In this document: positions 35,984 to 48,810 of the stretch, in pieces
Layout of the letters: each line of letters opens with the position of its first letter
Position numbering within the stretch: the first letter of the stretch is position 1
Assembly (NCBI GenBank): GCA_038501625.1
Contig: JAZAYU010000176.1
Coordinates: forward strand, 558,001-622,000
Length of the DNA stretch: 64,000 nt
Source: Corbicula japonica
Lineage: Eukaryota > Mollusca > Bivalvia > Venerida > Cyrenidae
Reading direction: 5' to 3'
The notes under the pieces: model-generated
What the model was told of the DNA's origin: nothing
The model's input: only the letters and a program-made list of their open reading frames with translations
Databases searched by the model: none
Made by a program: the position numbers and the translations under genes

Positions 35984-36073
35984 CTAAAAAAGAGTACTTA
36001 AATGAATATCTAACACAACGAAGATAGAACAAGACACTGGAAAATAGATAGCACAATTGTTAGATGGCAAAAA

Positions 36074-36148
36074 TTAAATTGGTAGTTCAAAGGACACGCC
36101 AACAGATGCCTCCTTTGCCAATGTGACAATATCTGCCAGCTTCACAGC
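36074..36148 (-). CDS. SUCLA2: SUCLA2 terminal exon, version T2, copy B
   Basis: Identical to 28134-28208: acceptor TTTTGTAG|GCTGTG, 24 codons ending SFELPI and TAA. It is the first terminal exon met after the penultimate exon at 44201 and so the simplest choice for the canonical transcript. Confidence 0.85.
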   Translation of the reverse strand, partial: AVKLADIVTLAKEASVGVSFELPI

Positions 36149-36559
36149 CTACAAAAGAAGATTTTCATCTTATTTCATACATTTCACCATCAGGGGCTGA
36201 AAACATATTTAAACTCAACAGTATTGGTTTTATTTATGTAATTTAAGACATGAAAAGTGTGGGTTTTTTTAAACCTCAACATTAATAAATGATGATTAAT
36301 CACATTGAAAATATCACATATTAAACTAACCTTAGAAGATTCAAACCATGACATCATGCATGTTTTACAATATATATTGGTGCCCTTTTATATATACTTA
36401 AATAAGGAGACACAAAATTGCTAACGGATGGACGGACGACCAGGGGCATAACATTATACATTGACATGAGGGCCAATTGGCCCTATCTCGCTCACCTGAT
36501 TCTCAGATACATAAAATGAAAGGTAGAACAGAACACATTAAAGTACAGTGCAGTACAGT

Positions 36560-37510
36560 ACCAATATTCCAAGTTTGGAGTCAATAAGCCAAAGCAAACT
36601 CGACGTTATTTAACTGAAACTGAGTTTCTATTTTAGCAACAGTGACATTGACCTTGATCACAGATACCTGGGTAGCAACCCCAAGCTGCCTCTTGATATA
36701 AGCTACACATACACCAAGTTTGGAATCAACTCACCAAACTAAACTCAAGTAATTAAGCTGAAACTGAATTTCTATTTTTAGCAGTTGTGACCTTGACCTT
36801 GATCACAGACACATGGATAGCAATACCTAGCTTCCTCTTGATATAAGCTAACTATACACCAAGTTTGGAGTCAATAGGCCAAAACAAACTAAAGTTATTA
36901 AGCAAAAACTGAATTTCAATTTTTAGAAACAGTGACCTTGACCTTCATCAAAGACATGTGGGTAGCAATACCTAGCTGCCTCTTGATATAAGCTACCCAT
37001 ATATCAAGTTTGGAGTCAATATGCCAAGGCAAACTCAAGTTATTAAGTGGAAACTGAATTTTATATTTAGCAAGAGTGACCTTGACCTTGATCACAGACA
37101 CCTGGGTAGCAGTCCCAAGCTGCATCTTGAATATAAGCTACCCATACATTAAGTTTGAAGTCAATAGGCCAAAGCAAACAAGTAATTAAGTGGAAACTGA
37201 ATTTCTATTTTTAGCAAGTAACCTTGACCTTGATCACAGACACCTGGGTAGCAATCACAAGCTGCCTTTTGATATAAGCTACTCGTACACCAAGTTTGAA
37301 GTCAAGAGGCCAAAGCAAACTCAAGCTATTAAGCAGAAACTGAATTTCTATATTTATTAACAGTGACCTTGACCTTGATCACAGACACCTGGGTAGCAAA
37401 CCCAAACTTACTTTTGCTATAAGCTACCCAAACACTAAATTTGGAGTCAATAGGCCAAAGCAAACTTAAATTATTAAGCAGAGACTGAATTTCTATTTTT
37501 AGCAGCAGTG
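36560..37510. repeat. ~145-bp monomer array, copy B (about 7 units)
   Basis: Same monomer as at 28640-29015, expanded by about four units relative to copy A. Most monomers carry TGACCTTGACCTT. Confidence 0.85.
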
Positions 37511-37941
37511 ACCTTGACCCTGTGGTCATACCCTGATTATATGTGCCAGGGCACTTCATGACTATACTTCTGTGAATGTTTAGTTGAAATCCTTTGAGAA
37601 ATGTAGGAGGAGTTGCGCACAAAAGAAATTGTTCACGCCTGCCTGCTCGCCGACGTACCCCAATCTAATAACCAGGAAAACCTGGTTGTTTTGAGGGGCG
37701 CAAAGGTGAGATGCAATCATCAACCCGCCCTTGAAGAAATTTGTGTTGTTCTGAGATCAGACATGAAAATAAGATATAAAAAATTGGTGATTGAGGAGCT
37801 GGTGTGGGATGGGGGGGGAGGGGGTATGATTATAATCTATGATTATAGATATCTAGGTAGCATTCCAAGGGTGCACACTAATATAAATAATCCACACACC
37901 AAGTTAATGTCAATAGGTCTCAGTAAACTAAAGTTATTATA

Positions 37942-38239
37942 CTGAGTGCCAACGCAAACGCAAATCCCATTTTTCAGTTTTCAAGTTTCACTCTATACAA
38001 ATGTGATAAAGCAAAGACTATCAGACAACCAGCATGAGGTTTTGGGCAAGATCCAAGGAGGGATGTCGTGACGTGAAATCGCTTGTCAGATTTATTGGTC
38101 AACGTCGACAATTACTCGCTTGGACCAACAACAACTAATTGATATCAAACAATATCTACATTTGCCAATTTCTTAAAGTTTTACACACATAAAAAAAAAT
38201 CCAAAAAGAAAAAAGCCTTGCGTTTTCATTGGCGCTCAG
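37942..38239 (+). mobile_element. Tc1-like MITE with HTH remnant, copy B
   Basis: Duplicate of 29453-29746, with TA flanks at 37940-37941 and 38240-38241. The helix-turn-helix frame is interrupted (ATGTCGTGACGT gives Met-Ser-stop). Confidence 0.8.
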
Positions 38240-39247
38240 TATATAATGCTGAAACTGAATTTCTGTTTTTAGCAACAGTGACCTTGACCTTCATCACAGA
38301 CATCTGGGTACTAAGTCTAAGCTGCATCTTAGGATTATAAGGTAGCTTTGTTTGTGCCTATAGGTCAAAGCAAACTAGAGCTATTATTATGCTGAAACTG
38401 AATTTCTATTTTAAGCAAAAGTGATCTTCACCTTGATCACAGACACCTTTGTAGCAAACCCAAGCTGCCTTTTGATATAAGCGACCCCCACACCAAGTTT
38501 AGTGTCGATAGGTCAAAGCAAACTTAAATTATTGAGCAGAAACTGAATTTGTATATTTAGCAACAGATACCTTGACCATTGTCACCGATCTGGGTAGCAA
38601 TCCCAAGCTGACTCTTGATATAAGCTATCCAAACACCAAGGCAATTTTGCTTCAGTAGACAACTTTCTCAAAAAAAAAATCTAAGTGGAAAAGAGGCTTA
38701 ACTTTTGCAAAATATAGTCAGGGGTTGAAACTTGTACTGATAATTGGTATTGTTTCAAAGCTTTACCTTGAATTGTTTCTGAGAAAAACACAACTTTTAC
38801 ATAAAACTTGTTAAAAAATGTTGATGCCTGCTGTCCCCGCGCCCACCCAAAGATATACCCATATCTAATAACCATGATTTATCTAAAAAAAAGCATGATT
38901 AAAAAAAAAACAAAATTGACAAAATGCATGTCAAAGTAATGGGCCAGAAAAGCTATGACATTACCTTTGATCCCCAGCTCTGACTTTGACCTTTAAGATG
39001 GGAAGCTTGGGTTTGCCAGTGTCAATGAGGTTATTATTTATGTCAAATACGAACAAAATCACACAAAGCATTGCAAAGTTATCTGCTTGACAAGCTTAGC
39101 TCTGGCATGACCTTTAACCCGTGATCATGACCTGTGCCATGGGAACCTGGGGTTATTGTGCGACACTATGCCTCACTAAGGTTAACATTCATGCCAAATA
39201 TAAATAAGACTGTTAATATTACATGTCAAAGTTATGATCTTAGATCT

Positions 39248-39326
39248 GTATATGTGCATGCATGGATCCTTCGGAATTAGTCTAGATTCTAGACTAATTC
39301 CGAAGGATCCATGCATGCACATATAC
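39248..39326. other. 39-bp-arm perfect palindrome, copy B
   Basis: Perfect 39-nt arms around one T. Same sequence as copy A but without its single mismatch. Confidence 0.92.
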
Positions 39327-39481
39327 ACTTTCACACACATCCACTAAACCACCATTGTGACAACTAAGTCAAGCTCACTGCAAACTGGCTTGACAAAAAC
39401 AGTAAATTACAAAAAAGTACCTTCCAAGTTATAAGCACCATTTAGTCTAGGGATTAAATCATTTGAAAGGAGCATAACTAA

Positions 39482-42032
39482 ACTAGACTGTGTCCACAGG
39501 ACACTGATGCCCCCACTGCTGCAATAACATTTGTTACAAAATTTTGTACCAGGTATTAACAACATGTGGTGATCATGATTAGTAAATGAGGAGTAAGTGC
39601 CACAAAATTTAACTAGAATTATCACTGAAAGTGATTAAATACCCCCACATGTGTTCTTGATAACTGAACTGGGAATGCTTCGAATCAATGGCATAAAGTG
39701 CCCCACTTTCAATCCAAAGTGTCGTCTTCACAGTAGCCACACATACAGCAAGTTTCATCACAATATCTCATTCCTTCTAAATTTATTGTGCAGAAATGGT
39801 TTGAGTATGTTAGTAACCTTTAGTGACCTTTACCTAACATTTAACAACTGGGTGCCAAAAATTGTTTATATATGTGAAACTTTTCATGAGAAATCATCCA
39901 GAAACATTTTTTCTATTTTAAGTAACAGTGAACAGTGACCTTGACCCCATCAGACCCAATTTCAATACAAAGTTTCATCTTCACAGACACTACCTATATA
40001 GCAATTTTCATCACAATATCTCATTCTGAACCAAAGTTATTGAGCATACAGTTTTTTTCTATTTTTAGTAACAGTGACCGTGACCCCGAAGGCCTTACTT
40101 TGAATCCCAAAAGTCATCTTCACAAAAACCACTAATACACCAAATTTCATTTAAGAATCTCATTCCAAGCTTTAGTTACTGAGTGGAAACAAAGTTTTGA
40201 AGTTTAAATAACAGTGACCTTGACCTTGAACCCACAGGCCCCAAAGTCAAACCTAACCTATATCTTGTTATGTTACATCTGCGACCCAAAAAATAATTAA
40301 ATCTATGAAGTATTTCATGAGTTATAGTCCAGAAACAAATTTTCTTTTTTAAGTTACAGTGACCTTGACATTGACCCCACAGGCCCGAAAGTCGAACTCG
40401 ACCTGTATCTTCTGATATTACATCTATATACCCAAAAAGTATTTAATCTGTGAAGTGTTTCATGAGTTATCATCCAGAAACCATTTTTCTATTTTTAGTA
40501 ATACTGACCTTGACATTGACCCCACCAGCCCCAAAGTCGAACTTGACCTGTATCTTGTGATGTTACATCTATTTACCAAACAAGGATTAAATCTGTGAAG
40601 TGTTTCATGAGTTATCATCCGGAAACCATTTTTCTATTTTTAGTAACAGTGACCTTGACACTGACCCCACCAGCCCCAAAATCGAACTTGACCTGTATCT
40701 TATGACGATATACCTGTGTACCAAAAATTATTTAATTCTGTCAAGCCTTTCATGAGTTATCATCCGGAAACGAAGAATCCGACCGACCGACCGACCGACC
40801 GACAGACAGACCGACAGACCGACCAACAAGCTCACTCCTATATACCCCCTCAAACTTCGTTTGTGGGGGTATAATAACTAACATAAACAAAAGGCCATAA
40901 CTGTGGTGAAAATTGTTGCAAGACAATGTCCTTTACAACAATCTTCACATCATGTCTAATCATCTGTGCAAGTTTGAAAGAAATCAGCCAATTAGAAAAT
41001 GTGAAGTTGATGCCACAAAATTTTGTAAGTGAAATAAACAAAGGGCCATAACTGTGGTAAAAATGGCAGCAGAAAAAAATCTTTTTTTATGATCATCTAC
41101 CCAGCCATCTTGATCATGTGTGCAAGTTAGAAAGAAATCTGTCCAAAAGTAAATGAGGAGTTGATGCCACAAGATATTATTACTGAAAAAAACAAAGGGC
41201 CATAACTCTGGTAAAAATAGTCGCAGGAAAAATCCTTTCTTCACGATCATCTACACATCCTGCTTCATCATCTGTGCATGTTTGCAAGGAATCTGCCCTG
41301 TAGTTTAGGAGGAGTTGATGCCACAAGATTTAATTGCTGAAATTAACAAAGGGCCACAACTCTGGTAAAAATGGTCGCAGGGAAAAATCCTTTCTTTACG
41401 ATCATCTACACATCCTGCTTCATCATCTGTGCAAGTTCGCAAGAAATCTGCCAAGTAGTTTTGGAGGAGTTGATGCCACAAGATTTAATTACTGAAATTA
41501 ACAAAGGGCCATAACTCTGGTAAAAATGGTTGCAGGAAAAAATCCTTTCTTTACGATCATCTACACATCCTGCTTCATCATCTGTGCAAGTTTGCAAGAA
41601 ATCTGCCTTATAGTTTTGGAGGAGTTGACGCCACAAGATTTAATTAATGAATATAACAAAGGGCCATAACTCTGGTAAAAATGGTCGCAGGAAGAAATCC
41701 TTTCTTAATGATTATCTACACATCCTGCTTGATCATCTGTGCAAGTTTGCAAGAAATCTGCCTTGTAGTTTAGGAGGAGTTGACGCCACAAGATTTTATA
41801 ACTGAAATTAACAAAGGGCCATAACTCTGGTAAAAATGGTCGCAGGAAAAAATCTTTTCTTTACGATCATCTACACATCCTGCTTGATCATCTGTGCAAG
41901 TTTGAAAGAAATCCGCCTTATAGTTTAGGAGGAGTTGATGCCACAAGATTTGGGGACGTACGGACGTACAGACGTACGGACGTATGGACGGACCAGTGCA
42001 ACTCTATATGCCTCCCACTTTGTGGGGGCATA
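39482..42032 (-). mobile_element. Helentron-like element H2 (2.55 kb), copy-B-specific
   Basis: Reading the minus strand: 5' TATGCCCCCAC, a local hairpin with GTGGGAGGCAT, a CCGTACGT-type pyrimidine tract, a core of about seven ~155-bp monomers (AGGGCCATAACTCTGGTAAA on plus), then GTGGGGGCAT, hairpin GTGTCC-TGT-GGACAC and AGTCTAGT. The 5' motif is exactly complementary to the motif before the 3' hairpin. Copy A has the uninterrupted site CATAACTAAAAAATGCC near 30971-30987. H3 is nested in it. No coding sequence is recognised. Confidence 0.85.
39612..40873 (-). mobile_element. Helentron-like element H3 (1.26 kb), nested in H2
   Basis: Minus-strand 5' end TATACCCCCACA with local hairpin and a (CGGT)n tract (plus: GACCGACCGACCGACC near 40785). 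The 3' side has TGTGGGGGTAT, hairpin ATCACT-TTC-AGTGAT, AATTCTAGT. The core is ~150-bp monomers containing GTGACCTTGACCTTGA and GTTTCATGAGTTATCATCC. The flanks rejoin as an H2 core monomer (CACAAAATTTA + ATAACT). Confidence 0.82.
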
Positions 42033-42542
42033 AAAATGCCAATCAAAAGTTTTTTCAGACATGCCTTTGCTAATTCAAATGATTTATTGATTTATTATGT
42101 TAAGACAAGCATATAGGAAAAAAAATTACTTTACAAGTTATAAGCGACATTAAGATTCAGATTAAGTCAATTGAACGAGGCATAACTGATTAAATAGTCA
42201 AACAAGAGTTATCATTGATGTTGTAACAGATGGTTTTCCTCATGCAGATCAGCGTTTCTATAATTTTCGGCAGGCTGGTCATTGTCCAAATTTTGGAAAA
42301 ATGTCCCATTAAAATTTCAAAATTGGTAAAAAATGGGTCATAAATAGTGGCCCATAAATTGTGACTACCATGACTTCACATGAATACCCTGCAGCATAGA
42401 TTAAACAGGATGTGACCAGTCTCATTTTAACAAAGGTCTGGTTTATTTGATTTGCAAATCAAATGCACTTAGTCAAAGGCTATTTGGTGTCACAATAAAA
42501 AGTAGCAATACCCGTAATTGCATTAATAAACGTAAACAATAA

Positions 42543-43465
42543 ACTAGATGGGTGTTCAGTTGAACACTTGTCGCCCTCGGGTACAATGTCGGACGAAAAA
42601 TGCAAGTACAAAAAGGGGCATAACTCCATCTTGACCAAAACAACTTCATCATCATGAGTGTGTTGTCTTGAGCAATATAACTAAAAAGTTACATGAAGAA
42701 ATATTGAGAAATCGCAAAGTTATGGCCAACGTTATGTTATCATGTAAAAATCCAAGTACAAAAAGGAGCTTAACTCCATCAAATGCGACGTTGACCTAAA
42801 GAATTCAGCATCATCATGAGCGTGTTGTCATAAGCAATGTAATTTGAAAGTTTCATTAAGAGATATTGAGAAATGGCAGTTATTGCCAACATAAAGTTTT
42901 TGTGTTAAAATCCAAGTTCAAAAAGGGGCCTAACTCCATCAAATGTGACCTTGACCTAAAAAAATTGGCATCATCATGAGCGTGTTGTTATAAGCAATAT
43001 AATTAAAAGTTTCAAGAAGAAATACGGGTATTGAGAAATGGCAAAGTTATAGCCAATGTTAAGTTTTCGTGTCAAAATCTTAGTACAAAAAGGGGCCTAA
43101 CTCCATCAAATGTGACCTTGACCTAAAGAATTTGGCATCATCATGATCGTGTTGTCATAAGCAATATAATTTGAACGTTTCATGAAGAAATATTGAGAAA
43201 TGGCAAGTTATAGCCAACGTTAAGTTTTCATGTCAAAATCTAAGTACAAAAAGGGGCCTAACTCCATCAAATATGACCTTGACCTAAAGAATTTGGCATC
43301 ATCATGAGCGTGTTAAAATAAGCAATATAATTTGAAAGTTTCATGAAGAAATATTGAGAAATGGCAAAGTTATAACCAACGTTAAGTTTTCGTTACGGAC
43401 AGACCGACGGAAGGACGGACAAAGTGATCCCTATGTATCCCCATTTCTTCGAAAGGGCGACACAA
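42543..43465 (-). mobile_element. Helentron-like element H4, copy B (complete, ~0.92 kb)
   Basis: Minus-strand 5' end GTGTCGCCCTTTCG with a local hairpin and pyrimidine tract (CCGTCCTTCCGTCGG). The 3' side has AGGGCGACAA, hairpin GTGTTCA-AC-TGAACAC, CCCATCTAGT. Five ~155-bp core monomers (AAAAAGGGGCCTAACTCCAT, GTTGTCATAAGCAATATAAT). Confidence 0.8.
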
Positions 43466-44200
43466 AAATCTATGTATATATCCAACTGGGAAATAAATGT
43501 TGCATACTTAGATTCATGTTATTTTGTATAGATTTAAGAATAACTTCATCTGATGAAGAATTGAATAATATTTCAAATCAATTAAAAACTATAATATTGT
43601 GTTACAAAGTATATGATCAACATATATTTATGTAAAGCAAATACTATGAACACTGCTGTTGATTATTGTTTTTAACTATTATGTCACATTTTAAAAGCAT
43701 GTGATGCCTGTGTATTACAACAAAGATGCCAATCAGGGTAAACTTCAAACGTTGCGTGCTGCTCAAAAAATCGATCAAAGAATTTTTCTGTCTACAGCTT
43801 GAAAATCATCAACCAAAGATAAAATATGCTATAAAGGAGGAACGAACTGGGGGTTGGGAGAGTTAAATGCACTGTACCTGAGGACCGGAATTTTGCTGTA
43901 TGTGCAAACCCGAAGTCAAGGAACAGTCAATTTTGGAGCCAATGTCCGATTGGGATTTTGAAATTTTAGAAACACTGATGCAGATAATATAAGTACTAAA
44001 GGTAATAAGTTAATAGGACAAGTACTTGCAAAGTTATAAGCAACGTAAGGTAGTTATAAGCACACACTACCAACACCATCACCGCTGTACAATTACTATA
44101 CTGTGTCTATCTGCTATATAAGGTAATACTACATCTCTCTGTTTACATTATTTAGAAAAAAATCAAACCATTGCAGAACTTTTCTACTTAAGTATATTAC
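43466..44200. other. SUCLA2 intron, no feature recognised
   Basis: AT-rich intron sequence immediately 3' of the penultimate exon in gene direction. I see no exon or repeat that I can support. Confidence 0.4.
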
Positions 44201-44289
44201 CATTTTGGCTGCCTGGTCAAGATCATCTGAGGCAAACATTCTGAGTGGACTTGCTGCTAGAATAGCTTTTGCATCTTCTACCCTTGTAC
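44201..44289 (-). CDS. SUCLA2: SUCLA2 penultimate exon, canonical version (6b)
   Basis: An 89-nt exon between acceptor TGTCACAG|GTACAAGG and donor AAAATG|GTAATA. It starts in phase 1 and ends in phase 0, exactly what the exons at 56432-56552 and the terminal exons need. It encodes (G)TRVEDAKAILAASPLRM and FASDDLDQAAKM, matching the family's GTRVDDAK...L..DDLDEAA segment in the C-terminal ligase domain. The alternative exon 6a is 10.7 kb upstream. Confidence 0.92.
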
Positions 44290-44970
44290 CTGTGACATTT
44301 AAATAAACAAAGATTATACTTGCTGAATCCTCCTAAAAATGTGTACCAGTCTCACAAAAATAAGTTCAGGAACTTCCTTCGTCTATATCACTTAGTAAGT
44401 ACAAGCAAACAATAGGCAATATTTCTTATTCTTTGCCACTGTTAAATTAATCATTGTATACAAGCAATCACAGATACAAACATGTCTATCATAGGTAAAT
44501 TTGAACTGATTACAGATAATTTGCTATAAAGTCATAATGACTGTATAGTCATAAAAATGAAAAAATACTAATTCTTATACTACTGATTTTAACTGTGAAT
44601 ACATATTCCATATAACAAATCATTTATTATGCTTTCCAATCTTTAGCCAGCTCATTGGTGATATTTTGTAAGGTAGAAACATCAAAATTAATGTGTATTT
44701 CATTCACACAGTACATAACCTCAATAATAAGTCCAAACTTTATGTTTATATTTTAGTTTAATTATTAAAATTAAAATACTATAAACAAAGTGTTTGTATC
44801 CGGATATCCATTGGGATCATTCAACGGATATCTGGATACCGAATTCAGTATCTATTGAATCCCTTATTTTAAGAAAGTGTTCATTAAAACTAGAATGTTG
44901 TGTTCCGCGGAACACATGTGTCGCCAGCATGGAAAAAGTTGAAATGTGGGCCTATGTTTAATCATATTTA

Positions 44971-46750
44971 ACAAGAAAATCTGTGAGCTCATGCTCACTA
45001 GTGATACCCCCGCTGTGTGAAATATTACTTTCAAAATGTAATTTGCATTTTTCAATAAAGATGCCCTTTGGTTTATGTAATGCACCTATATAGTGATAAA
45101 GATACCCTTTAGATTGTGTAGTGCACCTTTATAGTAAAAAAATAAACTAAAAATAGTCCGTAAACAGAAAGTAGATGAGCAAGGAGCATAAAATTGCTTA
45201 ACACCATAAAGGACTTTAGGAAAAAGCAATATGCAAAACATCAAGCAGCTGCATGTTATAGTTGCTTAGAAAACTGTGAGGGAAATTCTGCATGTTTGTC
45301 ATCTATTTGTAAAAAATCTAAATATTTGGTAAACAGGAAGTTGATGAGCAAGGAGCATAAAATTGCTTTACACCATATGGGACTATAGGATAAAGCAATA
45401 TGCAAAACATCAGGCAGCTGCATGTTATGGTTGCTTAGAAAACTGCGACAGAAATTGTGCATGTTTGTCATCTATGTGTAAAAATCTAAGTATTCGGTAA
45501 ACAGGAAGTAGGTGAGCAAGGCACATAAAATCGCTTTACACCATATGGGACTATAGGATAAAGCAATATGCAAAACATCAGGCTGCTACAAGTTGTAGTT
45601 GCTTAGAAAACTGTGATGGAAATTGTGCATGTTTGTCATCTATGTGTACAAATCTAAGTATTCGGTAAACAGGAAGTAAGTGAGCAAGGAGCATAAAATC
45701 GCTTTTCACCATATGGGACTATAGGATTAAGCATTATGCAAAATATCAGGCTGCTGCATGTTATAGTTGCTTAGAAAACTGTGAGGGAAATTCTGCATGT
45801 TTGTCATCTATTTGTAAAAAATCTAAATATTTGGTAAACAGGAAGTTGATGAGCAAGGAGCATAAAATTGCTTTACACCATATGGGACTATAGGATAAAG
45901 CAATATGCAAAACATCAGGCAGCTGCATGTTATGGTTGCTTAGAAAACTGCGACAGAAATTGCGCATGTTAGTCATTTATGTGTAAAAATCAAAATATTT
46001 GGTAAACAGGAAGTTGATGAGCAAGGAGCATAAAATCACTTTACACCATATGGGACTATAGGATAAAGCAATATGCAAAACATCAGGCAGCTGCATGTTA
46101 TGGTTGCTTAGAAAACTGCGACAGAAATTGTGCATGTTTGTCATCTATGTGTAAAAATCTAAGTATTCGGTAAACAGGAAGCAGGTGAGCAAGGCGCATA
46201 AAATCGCTTTACACCATATGGGACTATAGGATAAAGCATTATGCAAAATATCAGGATGCTACATGTTGTAGTTGCTTAGAAAACTGTGACGGAAAATTAA
46301 CATGCCCTTTGGTTGATGTAATGCACCTTTCTAGTAACAAAACCAAAAATATTCAGCAAACAGGAAGTAGATGAGCAAGGAGCATGAAATTGCTTTACAC
46401 CATATGGGACTATAGGATAAAGCAACATGCAAAATATCAGGCTGCTGCAAGTTATAGTTGCTTAGAAAACTGGGACGGAAAATTAACATGCCTTTTGGTC
46501 TATGTAATGCACCTTTATAGTAACAAAATCTAAAAATATGCAGCAAACAGGAATTAGATGAGCAAGGAGCATAAAATCGCTTTACACCATATGGGACTAT
46601 AGGATGAAGCAACATGCAAAATATCAGGCTGCTGCATGTTATAGTTGCTGAGAAAAGTGCGACGAAAATTTTGTAACGGACGGACGGACGCACGCACACA
46701 CGGACAAGGGTAAAACAGTATTCCCCCCTCTTCTTCGAAGCGGGGGTATA
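44971..46750 (-). mobile_element. Helentron-like element H5
   Basis: Minus-strand 5' end TATACCCCCGCT with a TTCGAAGAA loop and a CCGTCCGTCCG tract. The 3' side has AGCGGGGGTATC, hairpin GTGAGC-ATGA-GCTCAC, then CTTG in place of the usual CTAG. The core has about nine ~168-bp monomers (CACCATATGGGACTATAGGA, AGTTGCTTAGAAAACTG). Confidence 0.78.
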
Positions 46751-48810
46751 ATAAAAATATTTTATTTAAGTTGATTTTAATACTACACCACAGAACACAT
46801 GTGTCATCTAATTGCATTTAAAAGGGGAATAACTAAAATAATGGTGAAACCTGAGTTATCATCTTCAAAAATTGGTTTGTAAATGCAGATGAGTTAATCA
46901 AAGTATTAAGTGAATTAACTGAACAAGTACTTTCCATTTTAGAGGCAACACTAAGTTTCAGGTTAAAGTTGCATTTGAAAGGGACATAACTCATAAAATA
47001 TTGAAACTGGTGTTATCATTCTTGTCGTCACAGATGGCATTGTTCATGCTGATAATATATTCCAAGTATGAAGTAAATAGGACAAGTACTTTCAAAGTTA
47101 CAGGCAACATTAAGTTTCAGGTTTAAGTTGCATTTGAAAGGGGCATAACTCAAACTAGAAATTTGTCCATAGGACACGGATGCCCCTGCTATGCATCATT
47201 TTCAGATACTAAAGTGAAATGATAGGAATAATAGCATTTCAAAGACAGTGATGTTCGAGTAATTATAAGAATATGCATAAACTTGATGATCAAGTAAATT
47301 ATTTGTATTTGTGGCACTGTTGTCTTCTCATTACGGAAATGTCTGTGAAGAAGTTGGTGGTAATGCAATGCAATGTCATATTGAACATTTGTGCCAAGTT
47401 ATTTTGAAATCCCTTCATTCATAAAGAAGTTATAGCCCGAACAAGTAAATTCAAGTTTAAGTAACTGTGACCTTGACCTTGGACTTACAGGCATGGGTAA
47501 TGTACGCAACACACCGCCTTGTCATGGTGAACATTTGTGCCAAGTTATTTTAAAAACCCTCCATTCAAAACAAAGTTATAGCCGGGACAAGAAAATTCTA
47601 TTTTTAGTAACAGTGACCTTGACCTTGGACCTACAGCCATGGACATGGTACACGACTCACCACCTTGTCATGGTGAACATTTCTGCCAAGTTATTTTGAA
47701 ATTACTCTATTCGTAACGTAGTTACAACCCTGACAAGAAAATACTGTTTTAGTAACAGTGACCTTGACCTTGGACCTACAGGCATTGGCATGATATGGGA
47801 CACACCATCTTGTCATGATGAACATTTGTGTCAAGTTGTTTTGAAATCAATCTATACCTAACAAAGTTACAGCCCGGACAAGAGAATTCTATTTTTAGTA
47901 ACAGTGACCTTGACCTACAGGCATGGGCATGGTACGCATTACACCGCCCTGTCATGGTGAACATTTGTGTCAAGTTATTTTGAAATCCCTCCATTTATAA
48001 TGAAGTTACAGCCCGGACAAGAAAATTCTATTTTTAGTAACAGTGACCTTGACCTTGGACCTTCAGGCTTGGGTATTGTGCGGACACACTGCCTTGTCAT
48101 AGTGAACATTTGTGCAAAGTTATTTTGAAATCCCTCCATTCATAAAGTAACAGCCCGGACAAGAGAATTCTATTTTTAGTAACAGTGACCTTGACCTTTG
48201 ACCTACAGGCATGGGCATGGAATGCGACACACCGCCCTGTCATGGTGAACATTTGTGCCAAGTTATTTTGAAATCCCTCCATTCATAACAAAGTAACAGC
48301 CCTGACAAGAAAATTCTATTTTTAGTAACAGTGACCTTGACCTTCGACATAAAGGCTTGGGCATGTACGTGACATACCATGTTGATATGGTGAACAATAT
48401 TATACCAAGTTATTTAAAAATCCAATAAGAAATAACAAAGTTACAGAGCGGACAAGATTTTGCACAAAATTCTATTTTTAGTAACAGTGACCTTGACCTT
48501 GGACCTACAGGCATGGGTATTATCACGACACACTGCCTTGTTATGGTGAACATTTGTGCCAAGTTATTTTGAAATCCCTCCATTCCAAACGAAGTCAAGG
48601 GCAAAGTGTGTATTTTTCTTAACACAAAATATAAGTGAAAAGGGGGTATAATTTGAAAAATATTGGAAGCAGGGTTATGGGTCTTGCTGGTTATGATGTA
48701 GATTTTGATGGTGAAAATATATTTCAAGTTTCAAGGCAGTATCTCAAGTAGTTTTAAAGTTATGGGCAAAATACATATTTTGCTTAACACATAATATAAG
48801 AAACAAGATA

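Larger units (their letters stand above)
32318..43152. repeat. segmental tandem duplication, copy B
   Basis: The junction at 32317/32318 fuses H4 sequence (ATCGTGTTGTC) to the minisatellite (TCTAGACTAATTAGG) with only about 2 bp of shared sequence. In copy B the H4 sequence continues uninterrupted past 43152 (GTGTTGTCATAAGC), so B preserves the right boundary and A the left boundary of the original locus. Confidence 0.9.

Noticed and set aside
45194..46817. Frames of 64-122 codons in the H5 core as a gene family
   Set aside because: Repeated readings of ~168-bp monomers on both strands, with no conserved domain.
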